Assembly: GCA_903839965.1 (NCBI GenBank)
Contig: CAIMEK010000895.1
Location: forward strand, 1-5,779
DNA length: 5,779 nucleotides
Reading direction: 5' to 3'
Source of the DNA: an uncultured Acetobacteraceae bacterium
GTDB taxonomy: Bacteria > Pseudomonadota > Alphaproteobacteria > Acetobacterales > Acetobacteraceae
Part shown: one piece after another, positions 1 to 5,461 of the stretch
Position numbering within the stretch: position 1 is the first letter of the stretch
Layout of the letters: each line of letters begins with the position of its first letter
The notes under the pieces: model-generated
Database searches by the model: none
Seen by the model: the letters and a program-made list of their open reading frames with translations, nothing else
What the model was told of the DNA's origin: nothing
Program-made: the position numbers and the translations under genes

Positions 1-1
1 C

Positions 2-691
2 GAAATCGGCCGCCGCACCTCCACCGTCAATCCGGTGGTCTGCGAGTGCAACGACGGCTACCTCTCCGACATCCAGGCCATGCTGGTCACCGCCACCGAC
101 GCCTTCCTGGCGGTCGAGGCGGCATCGGACAGCTTCGAGGTCGGTGCGGTGGGCGCCGGTGCCGGCATGAGTTGCTTCGGCTTCAAGGGCGGCATCGGCT
201 CGGCCTCGCGAACCCTTACGCTGGACGGGGCGGAGCACGTGCTCGGCGTGCTGGTACTGGCCAATTTCGGCCGCGCCGGCGACCTCCGACTGCCCGACGG
301 GCGGGTGATGGACCCACAATCCGTGCCCACCCCCGAGGCGGGCTCCGTCATCGTGGTGGCGGCCACCGATGCCCCGCTCGACCACCGCCAGCTTCGCCGG
401 GTGATCCGCCGTGCCGGCGTCGGGCTGGCGCGCTGCGGCAGCTTCTGGGGCAACGGCAGCGGCGACGTGTTCCTGGGCTTCACCACCGCCAACCGCATCC
501 CGCACGCCGCCACCACCGACGTGCTGGCGGTGTGCATGCTGGCGGAGCCGAAGATCGATCTGTTGTTCCAGGCCATGGCGGAGGCCACCCAGGAAGCGGT
601 GCTGGATGCGCTGGCCGCCGCCGACACCACCGAGGGCCGGGCCGGCCACACGCGGCCCGGACTGCGCCACGCCTTGCAGGATGCGCCGTGA
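2..691 (+). CDS. DmpA/P1-family aminopeptidase (L-aminopeptidase D-Ala-esterase/amidase type), 5'-partial
   Basis: The N-terminal part of this autoproteolytic aminopeptidase lies off the left edge; 229 residues are visible. The family (DmpA, BapA, ThnT) removes N-terminal residues, including D-Ala or beta-amino acids, from short peptides, amides and esters. Visible landmarks in order are NPVVCECNDG (nt 29-58), the glycine-rich VGAGAGMSCFGFKGG stretch, VLVLANFG with an Asn (263-265) at the place of the DmpA oxyanion Asn, then EAGSVIVVAATDAPL. In DmpA the proenzyme self-cleaves before the Ser of that last motif, so the cut here should fall between Gly 341-343 and Ser 344-346. That leaves a beta chain of about 115 residues (DmpA about 126). 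NGSGD (452-466) follows; its Ser aligns with DmpA Ser288 and its Asp with Glu290 (numbering recalled). The stop overlaps the next gene's GTG start, implying translational coupling. Family assignment is firm; D-, L- or beta-residue preference cannot be read. Confidence 0.9.
   Translation, partial: EIGRRTSTVNPVVCECNDGYLSDIQAMLVTATDAFLAVEAASDSFEVGAVGAGAGMSCFGFKGGIGSASRTLTLDGAEHVLGVLVLANFGRAGDLRLPDGRVMDPQSVPTPEAGSVIVVAATDAPLDHRQLRRVIRRAGVGLARCGSFWGNGSGDVFLGFTTANRIPHAATTDVLAVCMLAEPKIDLLFQAMAEATQEAVLDALAAADTTEGRAGHTRPGLRHALQDAP
678..690 (+). promoter_or_regulatory. Shine-Dalgarno and GTG start of the D-aminopeptidase gene, inside the preceding gene
   Basis: AGGA at 678-681 sits 6 nt before GTG 688-690. 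The reading frame is open far upstream of this point, so the ribosome site and the match to the M55 family N-terminus (MKIFISADIEG) decide the start. The GTG overlaps the previous TGA as GTGA. Confidence 0.75.
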
Positions 692-1506
692 AAATCTTCA
701 TTTCCGCCGATATCGAGGGCGTGGCCGGGGTGGTCACGCCATTGCAGGGCCAGCCCGGCAACGCCGAGTACGAACGCGCCCGCCGGCTGATGACCGAGGA
801 GGTCAGCGCCGCGGTGGACGGCGCCTTCGAGGGCGGCGCGGAAGCAGTGCTGGTCAACGACGCGCACGGCCCGATGACCAACCTGTTGCCCGACATCCTG
901 GATGCGCGGGCCGAGCTGATTTCCGGCAAGCCGAAGCCGCTGAACATGTTCTGCGGCCTGGAGCCAGGCTATGGCGGGGTGTTCTGCACCGGCTACCATT
1001 CCGGCATCGGCCAGTACGGCGTGCTCAGCCACACCGTCAGCGGCTTCGCCTTCGCCGGCATGCGGGTGAACGGCGCCGACTGCGCCGAGGCGACGCTGTA
1101 CGGCGCCTATGCCGGCGAGCTTGGCGTGCCGGTGCTGCTGCTGACCGGCGACGACCGGCTGGCGGCGCAATGCGGGCCGCATTTCCCCGCCGCCCAGCTG
1201 GTGACGGTGAAGCATGCGATCGGCCACCGCGCCGCGCGGGCGCTGTCGCCGGAAGTGGCGCGGGCGCGCATCCGCGCCGCCGCCGCCATCGCCGTGCGCG
1301 AGGCCGCCGCCTGCAGGCCGTTCGTCATTCCCGGCCCGTACCGGCTGGAGTTCGACCTGGGCACGGTCGCCATGGCCGACCTGGCCGCCACCATCCCGGT
1401 GGCCGAACGCATTGCCCCACGCAGCGTCGCCTTCGCAGCGCCGAGCATGGCGGCGGTCATCGGCTGGGTGAACACCGTCTCGGCCATGTCCGCCGCGCTG
1501 CGCTGA
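688..1506 (+). CDS. dppA: M55-family zinc D-aminopeptidase, DppA type
   Basis: This 272-aa protein matches the length of Bacillus subtilis DppA (274 aa), a cytoplasmic di-zinc D-aminopeptidase that forms a decamer and releases N-terminal D-residues from peptides such as D-Ala-D-Ala. The metal and catalytic residues recalled for DppA fall at almost the same numbers: Asp8 and Glu10 in SADIEG, His60 in VNDAHGPM, His104 in TGYHSG, the proposed nucleophile His115 in LSHTVSG, and Glu134 for DppA Glu133. The GTG start overlaps the preceding DmpA-family stop, and the isoaspartyl peptidase gene begins 11 nt after its stop, so the three probably share one mRNA. In other bacteria dppA-like genes often accompany dipeptide ABC transporters; none is visible here but one could lie upstream. 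I see no disrupted residues. Some M55 members lack a tested substrate, so D-residue specificity is family knowledge rather than something read from the sequence. Confidence 0.93.
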   Translation: MKIFISADIEGVAGVVTPLQGQPGNAEYERARRLMTEEVSAAVDGAFEGGAEAVLVNDAHGPMTNLLPDILDARAELISGKPKPLNMFCGLEPGYGGVFCTGYHSGIGQYGVLSHTVSGFAFAGMRVNGADCAEATLYGAYAGELGVPVLLLTGDDRLAAQCGPHFPAAQLVTVKHAIGHRAARALSPEVARARIRAAAAIAVREAAACRPFVIPGPYRLEFDLGTVAMADLAATIPVAERIAPRSVAFAAPSMAAVIGWVNTVSAMSAALR

Positions 1507-1510
1507 AGGA
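1506..1510 (+). promoter_or_regulatory. Shine-Dalgarno of the isoaspartyl peptidase gene
   Basis: AAGGA immediately follows the upstream TGA and ends 7 nt before ATG 1518. This fixes the start of a reading frame that is open for more than 1 kb upstream. Confidence 0.75.
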
Positions 1511-1517
1511 CCTTCAC

Positions 1518-2459
1518 ATGTCTCCTGTTCTCGCCATCCACGGCGGCGCCGGCACGATGGCCCGCGCCAGCATGACCCCCCAGGACGAAGCCGCGTTCCA
1601 TGTCGGCCTGCGCGCCTCGCTGCGCGCCGGCCACGCGGTGCTGGCGCGCGGCGGCCCGGCGCTCGACGCGGTGACCGCCGCCGTCATGGCGATGGAGGAC
1701 GACCCGCAGTTCAACGCCGGGCGCGGCGCGGTCTACACCTCGGCCGGCCGCCAGGAGATGGATGCCGCGGTGATGAACGGGGCGGACCGCGCCGCCGGCG
1801 CGGTCGCCGGCATCCTCGGCCCGCGCAACCCGGTGCTGGCCGCGCGCGCGGTCATGCAGCACTCCGAGCACGTGCTGCTGATCGGCGAAGGCGCCCTGGC
1901 CTTCCTGCGCGAGCAGAACCTGACCTGGGAGGAGCCCGGCTACTTCCACACCGCGCACCGCTGGCAGGCGCTGCAGACCGAACTGGAGCGCCGCCGCCTC
2001 GCCGCGGCCGACACGCGCGACGATGCGGCGAAGCATGGCACGGTGGGCGCGGTGGCGTGCGATGCCGCCGGCCACCTGGCCGCCGCCACCTCCACCGGCG
2101 GCATGACCGGCAAGCTGCCGGGCCGGGTGGGCGATTGCCCGGTGTTCGGCGCCGGCACCTGGGCCGACGACGCCACCTGCGCGGTCTCCGGCACCGGCCA
2201 CGGCGAGTACTTCATCCGCTGGGCAGCGGCGCACGAAATCGCCTCCCGCATGCGCTACCGCGGCGAATCCCTGGCGGTGGCGGCCGATGCGGTGGTGGCG
2301 GACCTGCTGGCGGCGGGCGGCAGCGGCGGGCTGATCGGCGTGGACGCCGCCGGCAACGTGGCCCTGCCGTTCAATTGCGGGGGCATGTACCGCGGGCGGA
2401 TCGGTGCCGACGGGGTGGCCTGGACCGCCATCTACCGGGAGGAATTGGTGGCGGGGTGA
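1518..2459 (+). CDS. iaaA: Isoaspartyl peptidase / type III L-asparaginase (Ntn hydrolase)
   Basis: A 313-aa Ntn hydrolase of the plant-type asparaginase family. It hydrolyses beta-aspartyl (isoAsp) dipeptides and, more weakly, L-asparagine. The N-terminus LAIHGGAGT and the NAGRG motif (residues 66-70) are family signatures. The precursor self-cleaves at Gly174-Thr175 in KHGTVGAVA, exposing Thr175 (codon 2040-2042) as nucleophile; E. coli IaaA uses Thr179. Substrate residues keep the E. coli spacing: Thr193 in STGG (+18), Arg203 (+28) and Asp206 (+31), then the SGTGHGE loop at 224-230. This predicts an alpha chain of about 174 and a beta chain of about 139 residues. It is the last gene of the peptidase operon. 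Alternatives in the family such as glycosylasparaginase or taspase fit less well, because the HGGAG start, length and TGG spacing are those of bacterial IaaA. The expected location is cytoplasm; no signal peptide is seen. Confidence 0.93.
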   Translation: MSPVLAIHGGAGTMARASMTPQDEAAFHVGLRASLRAGHAVLARGGPALDAVTAAVMAMEDDPQFNAGRGAVYTSAGRQEMDAAVMNGADRAAGAVAGILGPRNPVLAARAVMQHSEHVLLIGEGALAFLREQNLTWEEPGYFHTAHRWQALQTELERRRLAAADTRDDAAKHGTVGAVACDAAGHLAAATSTGGMTGKLPGRVGDCPVFGAGTWADDATCAVSGTGHGEYFIRWAAAHEIASRMRYRGESLAVAADAVVADLLAAGGSGGLIGVDAAGNVALPFNCGGMYRGRIGADGVAWTAIYREELVAG

Positions 2460-2493
2460 AGGCTGGACGTCGCTCATCGCTCGCCGTGCAGCC

Positions 2494-2522
2494 TTGCATT
2501 CAATGCAGTCAATGACTACGAT
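2494..2522 (+). promoter_or_regulatory. Candidate sigma-70 promoter of the fitAB pair
   Basis: TTGCAT (2494-2499) and TACGAT (2517-2522) are separated by exactly 17 nt. They resemble -35 (3/6) and -10 (4/6) boxes in a leader clearly richer in A+T than its surroundings. Transcription would start near 2529, which puts the in-frame ATGs at 2503, 2512 and 2521 outside the mRNA and favours the GTG at 2551. Both boxes overlap the palindromes listed separately. Inferred from sequence only. Confidence 0.45.
2495..2507. repeat. Perfect 6-1-6 palindrome, candidate antitoxin operator (left)
   Basis: TGCATT-C-AATGCA is an exact inverted repeat covering the candidate -35 box. Ribbon-helix-helix antitoxins of the FitA/VapB type normally bind inverted repeats in their own promoter, so this is a likely operator half. 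Its TGCAT core recurs in the right-hand palindrome about 24 bp downstream. Confidence 0.5.
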
Positions 2523-2532
2523 GCATGCATCG
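2519..2532. repeat. Perfect 14-bp palindrome, candidate antitoxin operator (right)
   Basis: CGATGCATGCATCG is a perfect palindrome containing two ATGCAT units and overlapping the candidate -10 box. Its centre lies about 24.5 bp from that of the left palindrome, a bit over two helical turns. That would let two antitoxin dimers, bridged by toxin, bind neighbouring sites and block the promoter. The role is inferred. Confidence 0.5.
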
Positions 2533-2541
2533 GCGCAAAAT

Positions 2542-2553
2542 GAGGCGAAGGTG
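2542..2553 (+). promoter_or_regulatory. Shine-Dalgarno and GTG start of the antitoxin gene
   Basis: GAGG (2542-2545) lies 5 nt before GTG 2551-2553. Starting here gives MTTLTIRNVD, the normal N-terminus of FitA-like antitoxins, where the DNA-binding strand begins within the first few residues. The upstream in-frame ATGs would add an unrelated tail and run through the operator. Confidence 0.65.
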
Positions 2554-2793
2554 ACCACGCTGACGATCCGCAATGTCGACGCGGCGGTAAAGGAACAGTT
2601 GCGGGTGCGCGCCGCACGCCGTGGACACTCCATGGAAGCCGAACTGCGTGCCATCCTGAGCGACGCGCTGGGCCGGGACCTCGAGCCGAACCTGGCCGAT
2701 CGTATCCGGCGGCGCTTTGCTCCGCTTGGCGGGGTCGATCTGGAACCGCATCCGCCGGTGCCGATCGGCACGCCACCCGCATTCGACCCGTGA
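2551..2793 (+). CDS. FitA/VapB-type ribbon-helix-helix antitoxin
   Basis: An 80-aa antitoxin. The N-terminal strand TLTIRNVD with Arg7, followed by two helices (about 11-22 and 28-40, with RRGHSMEAELRAIL), is the Arc-like ribbon-helix-helix DNA-binding fold of FitA. The C-terminal part (45-80: EPNLADRIRRRF, APLGG, then a proline-rich tail) should wrap around and inhibit the PIN toxin encoded next. The two proteins probably bind together to the palindromes just upstream and repress their own promoter. Aligned without gaps from the GGVxLE motif, the position of FitA Arg68, which inserts into the toxin active site, is Pro68 here, so another residue may do this job. The stop overlaps the toxin GTG (GTGA). 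The family call is secure; the cognate operator is predicted. Confidence 0.88.
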   Translation: MTTLTIRNVDAAVKEQLRVRAARRGHSMEAELRAILSDALGRDLEPNLADRIRRRFAPLGGVDLEPHPPVPIGTPPAFDP

Positions 2794-3212
2794 TCGTTCT
2801 CGACACCAACGTCATTTCCGAACTGATGCGCGCCGAGCCGCATCCCGGGGTCCTGGCCTGGATGGCGGCGCAGCCGGGCGGCCTGCTTTACACGACCCAT
2901 GTCAATCAGGCCGAAATCCTCTACGGCATTGCTGCCTTGCCCGAAGGGCGGCGGCGCACGGCGCTGGCCAAGGCCGCGCAGGCCATGTTCGCCGAGGATT
3001 TCGCCGACCGTATCCTGCCGTTCGGCGCCGGGGCCGCTTCCTGTTATCCGGCCATCGTGGTGGCGCGCCGCCGCGCCGGCAATCCCATCGAGGGATTTGA
3101 CGCCCTGATCGCCGCGATCGCGCTGGCGGCAGGCGCCAGCGTCGCCACGCGCGATGCCGGCGGGTTCGCGGGCTGTGGCCTCACTTTGATTGACCCCTGG
3201 GCGGCGCCCTGA
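2790..3212 (+). CDS. FitB/VapC-type PIN-domain ribonuclease toxin
   Basis: A 140-aa single-domain PIN protein, the usual length for FitB/VapC toxins, which are Mg2+-dependent endoribonucleases that typically cut tRNA or other structured RNA. The acidic quartet is complete: Asp5 in VLDTNVISE, Glu42 in QAEILYGIA, Asp104 in FDALIAA and Asp122 in VATRDAGGF, the same positions recalled for gonococcal FitB (5, 42, 104, 122). The C-terminal IDPW is also typical of the subfamily. The GTG start overlaps the antitoxin TGA, so toxin translation should be coupled to that of its inhibitor. No obvious separate ribosome site was needed to explain the start. Nothing suggests decay, so the toxin is likely functional. 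The RNA target cannot be predicted. Confidence 0.92.
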   Translation: MIVLDTNVISELMRAEPHPGVLAWMAAQPGGLLYTTHVNQAEILYGIAALPEGRRRTALAKAAQAMFAEDFADRILPFGAGAASCYPAIVVARRRAGNPIEGFDALIAAIALAAGASVATRDAGGFAGCGLTLIDPWAAP

Positions 3213-3217
3213 AGGGG
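3194..3217 (+). other. Imperfect GC hairpin spanning the toxin stop codon
   Basis: CCCCT (3194-3198) pairs with AGGGG (3213-3217), and inside it GGGC (3199-3202) pairs with GCCC (3206-3209) around a 3-nt loop, leaving a short bulge on the 3' side. There is no T-run after it, so it is not a standard intrinsic terminator; it might stabilise the mRNA end or be chance in GC-rich DNA. Confidence 0.25.
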
Positions 3218-3263
3218 CACTGGCCGGGCAGGAATAGTCGTTGACTTTTCAGGGCACAGCATG

Positions 3264-3290
3264 TCGGGCCGCTGGCATGACCATGCCCGA
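3264..3290. repeat. Nested inverted repeats in the asd leader
   Basis: TCGGGC (3264-3269) and GCCCGA (3285-3290) form a perfect 6-bp arm pair. Within and overlapping them GGCATG (3274-3279) and CATGCC (3282-3287) form a second perfect pair with a 2-bp centre. The two use overlapping 3' arms, so as RNA they would be alternative structures, or the inner one could be a regulator site. The 191-nt leader (3213-3403) holds no credible gene. A TTGACT at 3241-3246 resembles a -35 box but has no good -10 at normal spacing. Confidence 0.35.
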
Positions 3291-3403
3291 ACGATAGGGC
3301 ACGCCAGCCCCGCCCGCATTTCGCTTGCCGCAGCGCAGCAAGGTCGGCTAACCGTGCGCGCTCGCGCCGCCATGGGGGTAGCGCGCAACGGGAGAAATTT
3401 GCG

Positions 3404-4432
3404 ATGGGCTACAGGGTCGCGGTCGTCGGTGCCACCGGGGCAGTCGGACGCGAAATGCTCAAGACCCTGGCCGAGCGAAAGTTTCCCGTGCAGGAAGTGG
3501 CCGCCGTCGCCTCCGGGCGCACCACCGGCCAGCAGGTCAGCTTCGGCGACAAGCAGATCCTCACCGTGCAGAACCTGGACAAGTTCGACTTCACCGGCTG
3601 GGACATCGGCCTGTTCAGCCCCGGCGCCTCGGTCTCCGCCGTGCACGCGCCGCGCGCCGCCAAGGCGGGCTGCATCGTCATCGACAACACCAGCCAGTTC
3701 CGCATGGAACCGGACGTGCCCCTGGTGGTGCCGGAAGTGAACCCGCAGGCGCTGGCGCATATCCGCCGCGGCATCATCGCCAACCCGAACTGCTCCACCA
3801 TCCAGATGGTGGTGGCGCTGAAGCCGCTGCACGACCGCTACGGCGTGCAACGCGTGGTGGTGTCCACCTACCAGTCGGTGTCCGGCGCCGGCAAGGAAGC
3901 CATGGACGAGCTGTACGCCCAGACCAAGGCGACCTACGTCAACGACCCGATCAAGCCCGAGCAGTTCACCAAGCAAATCGCCTTCAACGTCATTCCCCAC
4001 ATCGACCGCTTCATGCCGGACGGCTCGACCAAGGAGGAATGGAAGATGGTGGTCGAGACCAAGAAAATCCTCGACCCCGACATCCAGGTGGTCGCCACCT
4101 GCGTGCGCGTGCCGGTGTTCATCGGCCACGGCGAGGCGGTGTTCATCCAGTGCGCCAAACCGATCACGGTGGAGGGCGCGCGGGCGGTGCTGCGCGACGC
4201 CCCCGGCGTGGTGGTGCTCGACCACCGCGAGGACGGCGGCTACATCACCCCGCTGGAATGCCAGGGCGAGGACGCCACCTATGTCAGCCGGATCCGCCTG
4301 GATCCGACGGTGGAGAACGGCCTGGTGTTCTGGTGCGTGGCGGACAACCTGCGCAAGGGCGCCGCCCTGAACGCCGTGCAGATCGCCGAGACGCTGCTGG
4401 CGCAGGGCCGGCTGGCCCGTCCCGCGGCCTGA
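3404..4432 (+). CDS. asd: Aspartate-semialdehyde dehydrogenase
   Basis: A 342-aa NADPH-dependent enzyme that reduces L-aspartyl phosphate to aspartate semialdehyde, the branch-point step toward lysine/diaminopimelate, threonine and methionine. The N-terminal Rossmann motif VVGATGAVGRE (8-18) binds NADP. The catalytic Cys130 is in NPNCSTIQ, Gln157 in STYQSVSGAG, Lys214 lies in EEWKMVVETKK, Arg235 is in TCVRVPV and the acid/base His242 in GHGEA. All are in the family's order, and the C-terminal NLRKGAALNAVQIAE is also characteristic. Length is normal. GGAG at 3391-3394 lies 9 nt before the ATG and supports this start. It has its own 191-nt leader after the toxin gene and is followed by sdhC after 131 nt, so it may be transcribed alone or read through into sdh. 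Confidence 0.97.
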   Translation: MGYRVAVVGATGAVGREMLKTLAERKFPVQEVAAVASGRTTGQQVSFGDKQILTVQNLDKFDFTGWDIGLFSPGASVSAVHAPRAAKAGCIVIDNTSQFRMEPDVPLVVPEVNPQALAHIRRGIIANPNCSTIQMVVALKPLHDRYGVQRVVVSTYQSVSGAGKEAMDELYAQTKATYVNDPIKPEQFTKQIAFNVIPHIDRFMPDGSTKEEWKMVVETKKILDPDIQVVATCVRVPVFIGHGEAVFIQCAKPITVEGARAVLRDAPGVVVLDHREDGGYITPLECQGEDATYVSRIRLDPTVENGLVFWCVADNLRKGAALNAVQIAETLLAQGRLARPAA

Positions 4433-4544
4433 CGCACGCGAAGCTCCGCCCGGGCGCGCGGTCACCCATGCCGGGGGGCCGCGTTGACCCATCACGGGCG
4501 CAGGAGTAAGGCCGATGCAACGGACGGCGCCGCGCGCCGGCTGC

Positions 4545-4553
4545 AGGAGGAGA
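4545..4553 (+). promoter_or_regulatory. Strong Shine-Dalgarno of sdhC
   Basis: AGGAGGAGA is the best ribosome-site match in the window; its last AGGAGA unit ends 10 nt before ATG 4564. It supports this ATG over the in-frame ATG at 4588, which has no upstream purine-rich site. Confidence 0.7.
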
Positions 4554-4563
4554 GATCCGCCCC

Positions 4564-4986
4564 ATGAGGGACATCCGCGACGCCCAGATGGTGGGGCGTA
4601 CCAGCGACGGACGTCTGGTGCAGCGGCCGCTGTCCGGACATCTCACGGTCTACATCAATTTCGACATGGTGATGTCGGTCGGCCACCGCGTGACCGGCTG
4701 CGCCATCGCCGTCGGCACCATCGTGATGGTGTGGTTCCTGGTGGCCGCGGCCAGCGGCGAGGCGGCCTATGCCAACGTCTCGTGGTTCCTGCGCACGCCG
4801 ATCGGCTACCTGGCGCTGTTCGGCTGGACCGCGGCACTCTGGTACCACTACTGCGTCGGCATCCGCCACCTGATCTGGGACAGCGGGCGGATGTACGACA
4901 TGCCCACGGTGGACCGCTCGCGCTTCGTGATCCTCGGCGCCACCGCCGTGCTCACGCTGCTCACCTGGCTCATCGCCCTCTCGTAG
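4564..4986 (+). CDS. sdhC: Succinate dehydrogenase cytochrome b556 membrane anchor subunit
   Basis: A 140-aa inner-membrane subunit of complex II that, with SdhD, holds haem b and the ubiquinone site. After an N-terminal segment rich in polar residues comes RPLSGHLTVY (21-30), then three predicted membrane helices at about 37-62, 79-101 and 119-139. SVGHRVTG (38-45) carries the quinone-site Ser38 and Arg42 (E. coli Ser27 and Arg31). HYCVGIRHLIWD (95-106) carries the haem ligand His95 (E. coli His84) and the second conserved His102. The usual SPH of the N-terminal motif is SGH here. The gene opens the sdhCDA run; the 131-nt gap from asd contains no gene. sdhD follows after 21 nt, so the two are almost certainly cotranscribed. 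Confidence 0.95.
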   Translation: MRDIRDAQMVGRTSDGRLVQRPLSGHLTVYINFDMVMSVGHRVTGCAIAVGTIVMVWFLVAAASGEAAYANVSWFLRTPIGYLALFGWTAALWYHYCVGIRHLIWDSGRMYDMPTVDRSRFVILGATAVLTLLTWLIALS

Positions 4987-5007
4987 ACAGCGGGGAAAAG
5001 CCAAGCC

Positions 5008-5415
5008 ATGGCCGATGCCAAGGGCCTGAAGATCGACACCATGCGCTCCTATCTCGGCCGCGCGCGCGGGCTGGGGGCGGCCAATGGCGGTTTCCATCAC
5101 TGGTGGATGCAGCGCCTCACCTCGCTCGCCCTGCTGCCGCTGACGCTGTGGTTCGTGTGGTCGCTGGCCCATCTGGCCGGCGCGCCCTACGCCGCGGTGC
5201 GCGCCTGGGCCAGCGGACCGATCAACGCCACCCTGCTGCTGGCGCTGATCGCCGCCACCTTCGAGCACATGCACCTCGGCGTGCAGGTGGTCGCGGAGGA
5301 CTATATCCACACCACGTGGATCCAGCGCTCGGTCGTCATCGGGGTGAAGGCGGCCTCCGCGCTGCTGGCGCTGGCCGCCACCATTGCCGTGCTGAAGCTT
5401 GCCATCGCCGGATGA
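5008..5415 (+). CDS. sdhD: Succinate dehydrogenase hydrophobic membrane anchor subunit
   Basis: A 135-aa partner of SdhC. Three membrane helices are visible at about 37-58, 72-95 and 108-132. The motif HMHLGVQVVAEDYIH (87-101) places His87 at the E. coli His71 position and Asp98-Tyr99 at Asp82-Tyr83, Tyr83 being the quinone-contacting residue. The N-terminal Gly-rich stretch before HHWWMQRLTS is normal for alphaproteobacterial SdhD. An in-frame ATG at 5041 is an alternative start, but the ATG at 5008 is preceded by a purine-rich GGGGAAAAG (4992-5000) and gives the more usual length. It sits 21 nt after sdhC and 46 nt before sdhA. All expected residues are intact. Confidence 0.93.
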   Translation: MADAKGLKIDTMRSYLGRARGLGAANGGFHHWWMQRLTSLALLPLTLWFVWSLAHLAGAPYAAVRAWASGPINATLLLALIAATFEHMHLGVQVVAEDYIHTTWIQRSVVIGVKAASALLALAATIAVLKLAIAG

Positions 5416-5429
5416 CGCCGCCCGCGGCG
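5416..5429 (+). other. Small GC hairpin between sdhD and sdhA
   Basis: CGCCG (5416-5420) and CGGCG (5425-5429) form a 5-bp stem with a 4-nt loop immediately after the sdhD stop. There is no T-run, so read-through into sdhA is expected. Such a hairpin could affect local mRNA stability, but in DNA this GC-rich it may be chance. Confidence 0.3.
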
Positions 5430-5461
5430 GCTGAGATCGGTGCCATTTCGGACGGATGCAG

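Noticed and set aside
2404..2550. Longer antitoxin starting upstream inside iaaA, or at ATG 2503, 2512 or 2521
   Set aside because: These starts add residues unrelated to the family and would run through the promoter/operator region; the GTG at 2551 has a ribosome site and yields the canonical N-terminus.
1107..2900. 597-residue open frame on the minus strand
   Set aside because: It lies opposite dppA, iaaA and the antitoxin gene, which all have intact family motifs. The translation is an Ala/Gly/Arg/His-rich shadow with no recognisable domain, expected in GC-rich DNA.
3194..3217. Intrinsic terminator after the toxin gene
   Set aside because: A bulged GC hairpin exists but no T-run follows, so it is listed only as a low-confidence hairpin.
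3325..3353. TTGCCG with CTAACC 17 nt later as an asd promoter
   Set aside because: The downstream hexamer does not resemble a -10 box; probably chance.
3261..3740. 159-residue plus-strand frame starting in the asd leader
   Set aside because: It overlaps asd in another frame, is Ser/Pro/Arg-rich and has no good ribosome site.
3044..4495. 483-residue open frame on the minus strand
   Set aside because: It is antisense to asd and has a biased, motif-free composition; asd in the opposite strand is unambiguous.
4484..4512. TTGACC with TAAGGC 17 nt later as an sdh promoter
   Set aside because: The -35-like half is fair but the -10-like half matches only about 2 of 6 positions, so it is not supportable by eye.
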